Source: Lyophyllum atratum (taxonomy: Eukaryota > Basidiomycota > Agaricomycetes > Agaricales > Lyophyllaceae). Taken from it: a stretch of 64,000 nt of DNA. Each line of letters starts with the position of its first letter. The first letter of the stretch is position 1. Below, in pieces: positions 1-12,044 of the stretch. The notes under the pieces are model-generated. The model made no database searches, was not told the origin of the DNA, and worked only from the letters and a program-made list of their open reading frames with translations. Both the position numbers and the translations under genes were made by a program. Location of the stretch: contig JACGCN010000033.1 in the NCBI GenBank assembly GCA_014905825.1, positions 434,001 to 498,000 on the forward strand, in the 5' to 3' direction.

Positions 1-116
1 CCTGGCCAATTTGGCAAGACAGCAGTTACAGGTAGCGTGTATATACGGGTTACGTACTAGTAGTAAGAAAGAGACACATGAGCGGGGAACGCAAGCACTG
101 ACGTTTGTGTTCTGTG

Positions 117-865
117 TGGTGTTGTTGAATCTTAGAGCGGATAGCACTGCCTGCTCCTTTAGGCTACTCGGTCAGATAGTAGGAACATTGTGTACTATTG
201 GGCCTCTCAAAATGTCTTCTCCAAGTTCAAAAGTGTCAGCCCACTCTCCCCTTAAATTAGTGTGACTAACTAGAAATTTTTGACCGCTCTTAGAGTGTTG
301 CAATGTATTTTAAATAATGCCCTACATGCTTTCCTGGTGTTTTAACACAGAAACACCCTTCCAGGGCGGTCGGAAAGGTCTCTCCAAACTCTAACAAGGT
401 CAGCCCACCCTCCCCCTACCCCTCTTCGACTCACTAGAATTTTTTGACCGCTCTTAGAGTGTTGCAATGTATTTTGAATGATGCCCCACATGCTTACCTG
501 GTGTTTTAACACAGAAACACCCATCCTGGGCGGTCGGAAAGGTCTCTCCAAACTCTAACAAGGTCAGCCCACCCTCCCCCTACCCCTCTTCGACTCACTA
601 GAATTTTTTGACCGCTCTTAGAGTGTTGCAATGTATTTTGAATGATGCCCTACATGCTTACCTGGTGTTTTAACACAGAAACACCCATCCTGGGCGGTCA
701 AAAGGGCCTCTCCAAACCCTCACAAGTTTATCCCACCCTCCCCTTACCTAGATATGACTCACTAACAGTTTCTGACCGCTCTTAGAGTGCTGCAATGTAT
801 TTTGAATAATGCCCTACATGCTTTCCTGGTGTTTATGGGCGGTCAGAAAGGTCTCTAACTTTGAA
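117..865. repeat. 164-bp tandem repeat array
   Basis: The anchor string TGACCGCTCTTAGAGTG recurs at 281, 445 and 609, and with one change at 773, so the period is exactly 164 bp. The middle copies are nearly identical. The first (before 281) and the last (after 773) are more diverged and partly truncated. Each unit carries AACACCCATCC followed by GGGCGGTC, and a C-rich stretch ending in CGACTCACTAG. No coding frame runs through it. The head-to-tail order and even period suggest a minisatellite or a tandemly duplicated fragment of a transposable element. I do not recognise the unit. Confidence 0.9.
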
Positions 866-984
866 TAGCATGTCAGAATTCCCAACTTTCTTGACATCCA
901 TGTTTCGACTTCTGCCGCCTGCGTCCGTTGGTGGCAAATGCGTATTCAGAGGACAGCAGAGTGAACTTCAAGTCAAGACTCTTA

Positions 985-2575
985 CTAATCTAATCTAAGT
1001 AGTAGCTGGGCAAAGATTGCCCATCCCGACAGCGGTAACAATATAGGAGATCCAATCGCCTCATATGCGTCTTGGGCCTGAAACGCAAACTCGTCGTCCA
1101 CCCAGCGCATCGCATCCTCGCGTGAGACGGGAATCTCAGCTCGCAAGGCGTCAATCGTGGTCTGATCGACAGCAATCCTGCAATCCTCTCCTCCTAAAGA
1201 CTGCGGAACAGTAAATGCCTGATGAGGCGTAGTTCCTGAGGCATTCGATTTCTGGAACTGAGAGCGAATGCGATGGTTGTTCCAATACTCGACAAAGGCG
1301 TCAAGTTGGACCTGTAAGATACGGGGCCACAGCCACTTGAAAAGGTTCCTGAAATAAAGGTAAGAAACATCTAAATCTAATTCTGCGATATCTACCGACA
1401 TATGGAGCTCATAATTGGGATTGTATATTCCATCGTGTAGTCCACTTCGGACAATGTCGCCGAAGTTGCGCCCGGTTGTCTTCTGGAACCAGTGCCAGCA
1501 GCCTTCAATCGTGGTGTTATGAACACTTCTCACTTGGAGCATTGGTGGGTAGGAGGCAATATCTATTTCTGGAGCGTAGGTAGTTCTGTGAGATGAACAG
1601 ATTACGGATCAGTACGGTAAAAGGCAGTGTTGCAGATGATACGCACCGTAACGCCGTCTGATTTGCAAATAAAAAGCCAACTTCGCTTCCCTTATCTACG
1701 ACACTTGTTATAGGTATAGCTGAGAGAAAGGCGGTCAATGTTGATGTCAAGGGAGAGAATAACGCGATGTATACCAAGATACTTCTCCACACAATCGAGG
1801 TGAACATGCCCTATAGTCGTTGCAAGACGATTATTGGGGACGGTGACTAGATGCTTGAAGAAGCTTGTCCATTGATCCTTGATACCATAGATGGGTAATG
1901 ACACATCACCCATCTTCAGCGCCTGCGAATTGAGCTTATCGTGTCCGTCCGAATGTTCCTGATGGAAAGGACCGAGGGCCGAAAGTGGCTTGCGTGGAAT
2001 GCGACGAGCACCAGGGAATCGAGCAGCCAAGCCTTCTGGTGCGTGGACAGAAAGCACATGGCGGATAAAGTCCCTGTTCAGAAGAATTGGAGACCCTACT
2101 AATGCTTAGAAACTGAGGAACGCACCGAGCGATAGGAATCCCATCATTGCTCAAAAAAGTTCCAATTGCACCAACACCGTTTCTCTGAGCTGGATCCTCG
2201 GCAACCTTTGCAAGGATAGCCTGTACCGCAACAGGCTCGGGAGGTGGTTTTCGGACCGATGGAACGCTGAACTGTTTGTTCAATACCATTAGCTTGGATT
2301 TTCTGACCGACGAATTCATGAGTAATCAGCTTGCAAGATGAAAGATTCCAGATTCACCGTATTATCAAATTGTGCTCGACTCGGAGCCGATCGAGTCGCT
2401 CATGGACTGTGAGTTTCTCCTTCGCATATTGATGGAGAGCTTCCCGGAGCTCAGCGTCTGGCGGGTCTAGCAAGCGAGGAATCAGATATTCCACCCGCCG
2501 ATTCAGGATAGAGAAGTACCACTTACATGCTTTGTCTCCATATCCATTCTTCCCAGATGCATTGTTTCTCGGCAT
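985..2575 (-). CDS. Integrase-core (DDE, rve-like) domain protein
   Basis: Five exons (2575-2358, 2302-2126, 2073-1775, 1719-1647, 1585-985) give a 455-residue protein. A sixth in-frame intron (1399-1349, GT-AG, 51 bp) is possible. The N-terminal 140 residues are helical and hold VRKPPPEPVA. The retroviral-type integrase core follows, with the three expected acidic positions in SDGHDKLN, VVDKGSE and RSVHNTTIE. After it comes the family's C-terminal block FVEYWNNHRIR...MRWVDDEF. The family is known as a multicopy integrase-domain gene in Agaricomycetes, probably derived from a mobile element. Here all splice sites and catalytic residues are present, so the copy looks intact. Its enzymatic activity and mobility are unknown. 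It lies next to the tandem repeat array and decayed DNA. Confidence 0.85.
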
Positions 2576-5500
2576 CAGAAGAGAAGAGCCTTTCGCGAAG
2601 TTCGCCTGAATCGCACCGGGGCCCAGCTGAGGTACTTAGATGCAGCGAAAAAAGGAGATTTATATGAATTTCTCACTTGGTGATCGCTCGCATCAAACGA
2701 TACACGTCTTCAGACACGACGTAGCCATGTTGCAACATGCAGTCCATGTTCCGTTTCAACCCTAGACTCAACCCTGGATTCAGACCCCGATATGCTGGGT
2801 CAACGAGGCGAGGAATGTAGGATAAGGCTCGTATTGCATGACTTGAACACAAAGGAGCAGTGAGGAAACCCATGGCCAGTGGAATTGGGTAAAAGATCGT
2901 GAAGTGAGAAGATAAGATAGCAAATATCAAGTGATGTGAACGTGACGTGCGAAAATTTGACCGTGGACTTCCCGCCAACCCTATCTGAGTCACAGGTCAA
3001 GTTCATTCAAGTTACAACAACACATTGGCTAATCGACGAATTGCAATCTCCCAAAACCTCTCGACCGTGAGTAGCCGCCCATCCCTCCCCACCTACAAAT
3101 TTACTGGACCGACCTGGAGCATATTATTGACGATGCAACGTGCTGCGGTTCCAGATGTCGACGTCAACCGAGCCCTACTGATGCAGTACAATCCACCCCT
3201 GCAAACCACCCCTAACGTTTTATGACAAGCGTTTAGACGTCAGACTCATGTTAAAAAAACTCGTCGTCATCCCACTGGAGACCTATGTCTCCCAAGCTGT
3301 CAACCACACCGCGCAGTCGTTCTGGGACAGGAACGATATCGCTACCAGCTGAACGCCCATTTGATCATTTCCCGTCAAAGAGATACCGCGCAAGTTGTTA
3401 TCCTGATGAACCGATAATGGATTCGGAATCTCTCGCTTATATATATCAAGAGACCACTGGATATTACTCCAGTGTGGTGGCCTCCATGCTCCTCTTCCAC
3501 TTCCGTGGGCCTGGCTGGTACATGGCTTTACTTCAGAAGGTTTTATATCCTATGGGCAACTTGGAGGAATTCAACTCCTTCACCGGCAGTTAGGCCTCCA
3601 AGTGCATGCTTTGGACACCTTGGAAGCCTAAGGTACAAGAGTTGATGGACGACGAGAGTCGCACTACTCTGCAACGTCTATACCTTCGGTATGAATCGGA
3701 TGGTCTGGCGTTCTGGGAATTTTTTTCCATTTCCCCCGAGGCCGATGGTGTCCTCAGAACGATGAATGAGGTCTCTTTGCTCGATAGCTTCAGTTACGAC
3801 ACATGTCAAACGAAAGGATACTAAAGCCCCCCCGTCATGGCTTTAGACACTCTCGGTGCCTCAGTAACAGGCTGGGGTGTCCCTGTCTCTGCCATCTCCG
3901 GCCTTTCTAGCTCAGATGACGCCTCTGGTATCCCGCCCAAGCTGCATGCTAGCGATAGTGATCCACTGCAGGAGAAAAGAGAACCGCCACGACGGAGCCC
4001 TCGATTTCACAAACCTGTCCGACGACGATCAAGTCGCATTCATCGACTTTGATATGGCTGAGATATGTCCTACTCAAGGCGCGAAGAGACGCGAAATGCG
4101 TCACATCACGGACATGTTGACTGGATCCTACCTGCCACCTGCCGGGTTTCCCAGCGAAGCTACAACACCAGAGAAACAAAAGGCTAGTACTTCTAGGATC
4201 AGCACCGCGCTGGATTCGGTTGACGAAGAGGAAGAGCTCCAATCATTTTGAAACCATTCAGACAATTCGCTCGTACGTTTCTAAATCAGAGTACCAAATC
4301 TATTATATCTCCAGTTTTCAAGTTCTGGTTGAGCTAGCCGCATCTTCTATCACGTTGGATCCTTTCTCTGAGAACTGTCTCATTTTACTTTCCTTGGGCT
4401 CATTTGCTTTTCGGATATCAATTACCCTTCCCCGCCCGTAATCTAGTACTTATCATTATTCTATCTACAGAATCTCTAGGATCTCGTAGAATATGGGTTG
4501 TGCGCGTTATACACGACGTTCGATGATCTCGTCGCATCCATAACCTTGCGATCACGCAAAGTCGTCGATGACCTCGAAGCTTTGAAGTCCAATACTGTGC
4601 GACCTCACGCTGTCAGTACCTAAGCACGAGTCCGAGGTCTTACTCCTGAGGCCTGAGGCCTGAGTGTCAGTGGGTACAATGTCGCGCCAATCACCAACTA
4701 GCCACTAAATAAATCCTTTCCTGTTCTCATGAAGCGACCAGAAAGGACCATGGCAGAGGCCAAAAGTCGATGTCAAATTCGGTTATATTAAGCGTGCAGC
4801 TGTAGTAACGACATGCCAAATTGGCTTGAGGAGAAGTCATTGACTTGTTTTGTGAAGGTGGGTAATGGGATTGAAGATAGACGATAATCAGGACGCGAGG
4901 TCGCGCACAACGAAGTCGAGTGCGATCAAGGTGAACGTGACCGATGGCAAATTGACAAATGTGATTCCAGGAGGGAAGACCACACCCAGCGTAAAATGGA
5001 AGGTGGGATTTGCACTGACGACTTGAAGTGCGGTTTTCGACATGTCCGCAGGCCGGCACACACACAACATGTAGCATGAAAGCCGAAACTCTGATGTATG
5101 GAAAGCAAATCTGAGAAAACGACGGGCGAAGAGCATGGATTGTGACATGGATCCACATATCCCAATATGACAATATCGGTATTTGTTGACAAGGTCCCTG
5201 GAGTCCTGCTCACACAAAGAGATTCCTTTTAGGCGCGTCCAGTCCCATGCGCTCGTGAAAGTCCTCGCTGACGCGATGATATCGATAAACCGATGACCGT
5301 CCAGGGCTCGTCAAAGTCTTGGGTCATCGTATGTCCTGAATGGAATATCCCAAAGCCCGTGATGCCGATATCTTGGAAGCGGTATCCCCTCTACGATCTG
5401 AAGAGTGGTTCCCCGAGTCAGAGATCCGACGCAACCCTTGTTCCCCGAGTCAACAGCGTGGACCCCTCTTTCTCCGAGTCATTCCCCGAGTAAACCTGAT

Positions 5501-6356
5501 CGTTGCCGGTGACGAGGCCCGGCGGGGTAAAGAAGACCACGACTAGCGCCATGGCTTCGCCGACGTATCGCACCACACCCTCTCATATCACGCCAGTGGG
5601 GAAGAGGCTAGCGGATAAGCGGTCCAATGAATGAGCGACACGACCGCAAAGGGGGCACATGGGGTGGAAGGCGTAGTGACATGTTTTGGAAACGGGGTGG
5701 TCGTGTGGGCAGGTGACGCGACGCCAAGACGTGCGTGGGAAGCTAACGGGAACATGTGAGAGTTGGAGGCCCCGGTTATCGGCGAGGGAGACCAGGCTAG
5801 CTCGCCTTGTATGTTGATTACGAACCACCTCGCTTTATATTCAACAGTTGGCCGAGCATGTATGAAGTCCGGTAGAGTGAGAGAATGGCGGTGGTCATCG
5901 TGTCTAGTCTCTCCTGTCCGTGCCGCACAAATTTAAGAGAAGTGGAGTTAGGACAGCGTAGACGTAGCTGGAAACGACGCTGCAAAGAGCAACTCCAGCT
6001 TCTTCACTGCTGGGGCAGTTGTGAAAGGGATCCCCGGAGTACAGGTCTTCGAACGAATGATGACTCTGCTTGCTGGACGCCGGACTGGGGAGAGAGGGTA
6101 GACGAAAAGGGCGCATCGCAGAGGGGGGGAGATCAAGAGGCATTTATGCCTGTTTGCCCTTTATAAGGGACGGCATCTTGTTTGCGGCAATTTAGCCGTG
6201 GCGTTAACCGAAGTTCACATCACGCCTCCATCATGAGGCCTTTTTGCTCAACCCAGGTTTCTCAAGTTCACGCTCAAAATTCGCGATGGTTCAGCATATT
6301 GCATGAACGAGAAGACACTATATCGCCTATCTAACCTTACACCTCAAAGGCTTGGT
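2576..6356. other. Gene-poor, decayed stretch
   Basis: No intact gene was found in 3.8 kb. Frames are short and broken. On the plus strand around 3600-4250 the translation includes QVAFIDFDMAEI followed by an acidic tail, which resembles the Asp-containing catalytic loop region of fungal protein-kinase-like genes. Stops and lack of the upstream lobe mean that, if real, it is a remnant. At 4645-4665 there is a short CCTGAGG repetition, and at 5415-5500 the string CCCCGAGTCA or close variants occurs several times. A Cys/His-rich minus frame at 5583-5828 has no family match I can name. Confidence 0.5.
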
Positions 6357-6714
6357 TCACTCTGACCCCACTGGATCCTGCAAGCCGTACGACTCTGCGT
6401 AGGGATCCCGCGTCGAATTGGTATGTCTCTCATACTCCAGCATATTGGAAAGGGAAACCGCGGCCTGGTTCCCGTAAATCTCTCCGATCCAAACATATGT
6501 TATCGAGATTGCGCATAGGTAAGGTCGATTCATCGAACGTTGGGAGAGACCTGGTAGACACTGGGTCCAGAGTCGCGGCGATGATCGAAAGGTTCATGGG
6601 GCAAGGGAATGCGAACGAAATGGTTTGCAGGGCATCCACAGGTCCGAACACATCCAGCCCTTGAAAACCTTGGGACACGGTCATATCAAAACTGATAGCG
6701 CGTCCGTCTGACAT
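6357..6714 (-). pseudogene. DJ-1/PfpI family pseudogene, internal deletion
   Basis: The translation from 6714 follows the start of the intact paralog at 18.6 kb (VSQGFQGLDVFGPVDALQT, LSIIAATLDPVSTR). It then loses frame near 6480 and resumes as SLSNMLEYERHTNS, which matches the paralog's C-terminus. The whole centre is missing, including the PGG strand and the nucleophile elbow with the catalytic Cys. The copy is therefore an internally deleted, frameshifted relic. It lies 182 bp from a second, better preserved copy on the same strand, so the two probably arose by tandem duplication. Confidence 0.8.
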
Positions 6715-6896
6715 TTTTGGTTTAGTAGGGGACTGTAGGTAACATCACGCGGCTGCTAGCGAGTCACCTTTCGCTCATAGTTAACTCCCATAACCCGCAT
6801 AGTCAAAATTCCAAAGCTCAGGACGTTGCTCCAGATTATTCAAACGAAGTATATGATCGTATACGTATCCTACAAAATTACAAGGCATATGCAAAT

Positions 6897-7642
6897 CTAT
6901 GACGCGTCGGAGTCCTTCAAGTTGTACAACTCTGCATACGGATCCCAGGACGAATCAGTGTGCCTCTCATACTCAAGTGAATCTGCGACCATATCGGCTG
7001 CCTCTTTCCCATAAACATCCGTGATGAACGCAAATATCACATCTAGTCCTGCGCTGACGCCCGAAGACGTCCAGATGTTCCCATCCACAACCCACCGTGC
7101 ATGCGCAATCCACTTCACCTGTGTCCTCAGCGCAATGTTCGTCGCCCAGTGTTTTTTATTTGTCGTCGCACTTCTGTCATCCAGAACACCAGCACGCGCT
7201 GCAATGCCAGCCCCAGTGCAGATCGTAATGAGGTACTTCAAGGACGGATAGACCTTGGCCACAAAATCGATCGCACCCTAGATCTTGGGATCTCCAGTGC
7301 CGCGTCCACCGGGCACAAGAAGTACGTCGAGTTGGGGAGCGGTTTCGAATGTGTGGGTGGGCAGGATCGATTCACTGAAATTGCCCGAGTTCGGGGGTGG
7401 GGCATTGGGAGCTCGCGTGGAGACGGGTTCCAACGTTTCAGCGATGATCGAGAGGTTCAATGGGAAATCGTAGGCGAGGGTATTGAGAGCGTCTAGTGGC
7501 CCGAATGCGTCGAGGGCTTGGAAGCCCGGGAAGACAATTACGCCGAAGTTTATGGGAACTTCATCTAAAAAGCATAAGCTCAGAGATCACGGGCAGCCAG
7601 GGCTAATGACTTCGCACTTGTCTTTGGTTTAAGGTAAGCCAT
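6897..7642 (-). pseudogene. DJ-1/PfpI family gene with one premature stop
   Basis: Exon 1 (7642-7618), a 53-bp intron (7617-7565) and exon 2 (7564-6897) keep one frame of 231 codons. The intron has the same length as that of the intact paralog at 18.6 kb. Conserved blocks are NFGVIVFPGFQALDAFG, LDVLLVPGG, the nucleophile elbow ICTGAG, ATTNK, WIAHARWVVDGN and SSGVSAGLD. The only lesion seen is TAG at 7280-7278, after GDPKI. The intact paralog has IQSAI here, so a CAG to TAG change is the simplest explanation. Members of this superfamily include isonitrile hydratase and glutamine-amidotransferase-like proteins. Loss looks recent because the remainder is well conserved. Confidence 0.85.
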
Positions 7643-7870
7643 CTTATCACAAGCGTTGGGTGCTTCCTTCTGCTTTTTATACTGATGCTGAGTCAGATCG
7701 GAGTCAGCCTGACCTTCCCTTTCGCTCGGCACCTACTCATTCGTTGTTCTCTCTTTCCGGAGGAAGGTTAGATATCTTTCGCATGTGATAGGACCCCGGA
7801 CTGACGATGTGTATGAGCCAGATCGGAATGAGTCCAGACTTTGAAATGGGCGAATACCTGAAGCTACTGC

Positions 7871-8903
7871 CTATGAATTATGTTGACTAGCATCTACTTT
7901 GGTCCTCAGATCATCGCGCTTCCCTCCAGGCAGCCAGTCCAAAATCGTCATGGAATATATCACCCCATCCTCCATCTTACGCCCAGTATCATCGGGAGTA
8001 GCGGTAACATCTTGATATGGTGTGTCATCAGGTATGTCGGTCGAAACCTCGTAACATCTGGGCACACTATTAAAACGCTTTGGCCCTCTGGGAGACATCT
8101 AGGGACGCTTACCGCATAATTCCTTCCCTTACGAAGCCGAGCTTCTCCGCCGCCTTTTGGCTTTGGACGTTAACCGGCGGTGTTCTCCATCCCACTCTTA
8201 CCACCCCCAGGCCTCCCTCTGCCTGCGGATTGAGGGCGTATGAAAGAATGAGGTAGCTCGAATGTATGAAGACGTGTGTAGATCGAAATTTGGGAAAGAT
8301 TTTCACCCCAATGAGCTTGACATCAAGCGTCGCTTGTAAGGGATCGCATCCTAGACTGCCAAGAGATCGAGCAATTCGGTAGTGATTACGACATCGAAAA
8401 AATCACAAGCACATACGCCATCATCCCTGCCAGTTCATTGCTTGTCGAATCAATGACGGCGAAGGTCAAAAGATTGCTGCGCCGCCTTTGCTTTTCCATA
8501 TAGATCAGCGTTTCACTCTTCGTTTCTGTAGCCTGCGGCATCATAAAGTGTCAAGGGAAGAATACAACTGCAGCTCTTACCATGCGATTTCCCTTTTGGA
8601 AATGGGTAAAAGAATGCATCAGGGTCCGAGCTCCCCGGTGGAGCAGAAAATGCTTTGAACAAGCTATCAGCATGCAGCAAAGGCTGCGGAATTCTGTAAG
8701 CCGACAAATTCAAGTTCGAATCGACTAACAAACGGCTCTACAATCAAGGGGACTAGTGCCACGCGTTCCGTCACCAACGGAGCTTGAGGTGGTGGCAAAA
8801 AGCTATTCAGGTCGTATTCCTCGACGGAAGTGAATTCGTGCAGATCGTCGTCCATAGTGACATTAGATGTGGGGAGCTTTTGCACGCTGTTGTAATATGG
8901 CAT
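7871..8903 (-). CDS. GNAT family N-acetyltransferase (RimJ/RimL-like)
   Basis: Five exons (8903-8742, 8683-8581, 8525-8417, 8355-8113, 8057-7871) give 267 residues, with all introns GT-AG and 55-61 bp. The start at 8903 is chosen as the first in-frame ATG; a second ATG at 8855 is equally possible. The protein has the layout of small-molecule or amino-terminal acetyltransferases of the RimL type. These features are LVTERVALVPL near the N-terminus, LLTFAVIDS and NELAGMMA in the centre, FPKFRSTHVF, then GLGVVRVGWR, AAEKLGFVREG and the C-terminal YSMTILDWLPGGKRDDL. It would transfer acetyl from acetyl-CoA to an amine; the substrate cannot be read from the sequence. No lesion was found. Confidence 0.8.
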
Positions 8904-9044
8904 GTCCCGCTCGTAGAGTTGGGGTCTAAGAGAACAATCTATCACGCGTGCGGTGATGCTTTATGGCTGCGACCACATAGTCCCGTGTGAGGCGCATATG
9001 TTCCGAAACGGTGTCGCGGACTAAGCAAGAACTCGAACTGGTTC

Positions 9045-9066
9045 GTACCAAAACTGATTTTGGTAC
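9045..9066. repeat. Perfect 9-bp inverted repeat with 4-nt loop
   Basis: GTACCAAAA (9045-9053) and TTTTGGTAC (9058-9066) flank the loop CTGA. It lies upstream of the acetyltransferase start. It may be a protein-binding palindrome or the relic of a small inverted-repeat element. No function can be assigned. Confidence 0.6.
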
Positions 9067-9086
9067 AACATAAGCTGAAAGGACAA

Positions 9087-9143
9087 CAAAGACGACACGC
9101 TCAACTCTAAGGGCGCAAAGACGACCCGTTCAACTCTAAGGGC
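9087..9143. repeat. Two-copy 29-bp tandem repeat
   Basis: CAAAGACGACACGCTCAACT at 9087 recurs as CAAAGACGACCCGTTCAACT at 9116, and both copies continue CTAAGGGC. They differ at two positions. The repeat lies in the intergenic stretch between the acetyltransferase and the transporter. The rest of this stretch (9144-9654) holds nothing recognisable. Confidence 0.8.
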
Positions 9144-9654
9144 TTTCGTCTCTCACCAGCAGCTAGACCCTCGGGATTCTCAGCGAACTACAAGTGCTCT
9201 TTGCACGGGTAGTACGTGTGCCGGCCAGCGATCCTGTGCACTCGTAGGGAATTTTACTAATAAACCGTCGACTTCCTAACATCAATACCCCACAAGTGCT
9301 CCAGTGATAACGGTGAAATAAGAGAAGGTAGACTTCTACCATACGCACATGTCGGACGCTATACTGGATACCTTCGTGGGTAATCACGACCAAGTTCCCA
9401 CTTGGGGGTGATCATTGCTATCCGCTGACACAACGATTGTTGACACCCACAGCCAGCCATATAAGCACGGAGCCGAGGCTGACGAACACGACAGGGAAGA
9501 GGTTGATGCCATATGGAGACGTAGTCAGCGGCAGGGGAGACTCCAAGTCGAGCAGGCTTACCAGGACATGGCAGAACAAAAAGTTTTTTGTTCTGTTTTC
9601 GAAACCACTCGAGTGTGTATTCCAAGTTAGAAAACGGTACATCAAATCAGTTCT

Positions 9655-12044
9655 TTACACGTCCAGATCTCCCGGCTGAGGCTGCTGCCTGTCAGCTTGT
9701 TTCTCTGGTAGTTCCCGATTCTCCTCGTTCGGCGTGATCTTCTTCTCCTTCAACTTAGCGACGAAATCTTTCCCTTCCTGTTCCAATCTCTTATCATCAG
9801 ATCGATCCAGATCACGATGGGGCATGAGTAAGAAGGCCACGACAAAGGAGAAGACTGCGAGCCCCGCGAGAATGATGAAAACCAGGCGAAATCCTTTTCG
9901 GTAGCCTGCTCGGACCTCGGCATAAATTTCTGGAGCTAGGTTCCGGGATAATCCAGGATGGTCGAGGATGTTTTTTCGAACCTCATCGCTGAGACCTAAG
10001 CCCTTCAGGTGAACAGACAAGATATTGTTTCTGAATCGGCCAAGCTAAGAAAGACGCGGGGGATTTGGAGAGATGGGGACGTACACTATTGTTCCTGTCA
10101 CTGCAAGGCCCAAAATGCCTCCAAGATTCCGAACGAAGCTATGGGACTCCTTTTTAGATGGATGGGCTGAAAAGGAATAGTACTCTTATACCTTCGCATC
10201 GCTGTAACGATCGCCATATCTTTCCTGTGTAAAGCGCCTTGGACAGCGACCAGCGATGGTTGGAAGGTTTGACCGACGCCAACACCAGTCAAAACGGAGT
10301 ACCCGACTTGCTGGGCAAGACTGGAGCGTTCATCGAGGGTCCCAAGCAGTCCTAAACCGATAGCCCACATAGCCCAACCGAGGAGAATGAGCTCCTACGA
10401 AGTGTGGCATTAGTAAAACGAGGCAAAACTGAGGCATAATTCTTACCCTGTAACGACCTGTCCATGTTACCAAAATACCAGCGACCGTCGATGTGAATGC
10501 TGTTTCGCTCGTAAGATTCGGATCCGGACCAACGGGTTATTACATACTTTGAACCACTGTCAGTGGGAGGAGTAGGAGGCCGCTTTTAATCGGCGAATAT
10601 CCATATGCTGTCTGATAAAATGTTGGTAGGTAGAAGACTTGGACAACGGTCAAGAATCCATTGACCCATTGCGTGATGGCTGCTCCGATGACTACACGTT
10701 CCCGAAATATGTACACTGTAGGTGGGATCAGAAATAGGGTTGAACTTATCTTGAAGCAGGGTGCGTACATGGTAAGAGAGGGAAGCGAGGACCCTGCCAC
10801 TCCCAAACGACAAAAGCGACAGATGCACCTATGCCAAGGACCAACGTGACGAGCACATGTCGTTCGTTCCAGGGGTATGATCCACCCGCCCATGTGAGCG
10901 ATAGCTTGGAGTAGATAATATGAGCCCGCAGACAGCCAATAAAGTTGAGGAGCTTACAACCAGTAGCACTGACGCAAATAGTATCAGAGACGCGCCGACA
11001 TAATCGACAAGTGCGACTTTGCTGTAAAAGAGTAAGGAATCCAGCCCTACAGTACGCTGGTCACGTACCGTCTCCAATCACCCTCAGTTGGCTTTAGTGG
11101 CATGAAAAGCCACACGCGGACTGCAGATACGACAGTTAGGGGCATCGTGAGGCGAAAAATCCAACGCCTGATGTGTCATGAGTTTTCTAGGATTATCTGT
11201 TAGTCATAGAGGGTTGAGATCATACCAAGTGCTATGTTGACAAAGGAGGCCACCAATAAGAGGACCGACACCATTAGCAAAAGCGACTGAGACTCCCTGT
11301 GATACTTGAGATACTTTGACTTTGGTGTATCATGAATGCCTCACGAGGATGCCTTGGTATTTCCCCCTCTGCCGTAAGGAGACAACATCGGACACGATCA
11401 CTTGGGCTATTGTTGGTAGTCCGCCGCCACCGACGCCAGCGATCTTGAATCGTCGCCATTTCAGTACATTTCCGTGTTAATAAAATACGGCTTCTTACAG
11501 CTCTGAAGACGACGAGTTGAATGAAAGTCTTAGAAAAAGCCGAGCCAAGGTTTCCGATGAAGAATATGAAGATTAAAACGAATAGAACCGTTTTGCGTGA
11601 CCATATGTCTGAAAGACGCCCGTAAAGCATTTGACAGGCGGTGCTAGTGCTGTACAGGTTTCAGTCGCATAATATGGCTCCCAAGAATTTAATACGTACA
11701 CAAAATAAGCTGTCGCAAACCAACTAACTTGACTTCCCGCATTTAATTCTGATCCAATAACTGGCAGTGATACCGCAATCATGGTTTCGTCTAGGAGGCC
11801 AACGACGCTGACAGAAGCACATGCCATGAACACCTTGTAAGAGCGAAATAAGTTGTAACACTACACTAAACGTGAATGGTTCCCTTACTGATATTATTTT
11901 TCGCCTGGGGAGGTAGTTTGTTTGGTCTGTGAGGCCGCCATTGGCTGAAGCATTCAAGTTCTTGTCACAAGAGAAGGGAATGTCGTGCTCCTTAGAAATG
12001 GTTGAAGACGCGGGCATTGGTTGGACCAAAGGCCAGCACCACAT
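9655..12044 (-). CDS. MFS multidrug transporter, DHA2 (14-TM) type
   Basis: Thirteen exons on the minus strand join in frame to 587 residues: 12044-11889, 11833-11700, 11649-11499, 11443-11345, 11296-11226, 11167-11069, 11021-10958, 10904-10769, 10715-10548, 10499-10447, 10394-10192, 10138-10085 and 10030-9655. The first helix carries LDETMIAVSLPVI, the D1 motif of the drug:H+ antiporter family 2. The loop after helix 2 reads YGRLSDIWSRKTV, motif A. Further helices contain GVGGGGLPTIAQV and LANGVGPLIGG-like stretches. The soluble N-terminus is about 50 residues, and the C-terminus is long and charged. The protein should export small toxic compounds or secondary metabolites across the plasma membrane. 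It diverges from the PLP enzyme at 12.7 kb. Confidence 0.9.

Noticed and set aside
117..865. Tandem repeat as a CRISPR-like array
   Set aside because: Units are head to tail with no variable spacers, and the genome is eukaryotic.
5583..5828. Cys/His-rich minus frame resembling a RING or zinc ribbon
   Set aside because: Spacing of CPHDH...CHYAFH...CPLC does not fit a RING well, there is no intact gene around it, and the region is decayed.
7278..7280. In-frame TAG in the DJ-1 copy as possible recoding or readthrough
   Set aside because: No element supporting recoding was seen, a CAG to TAG change fits the paralog, and a second decayed copy lies next to it. A plain nonsense mutation is simpler.
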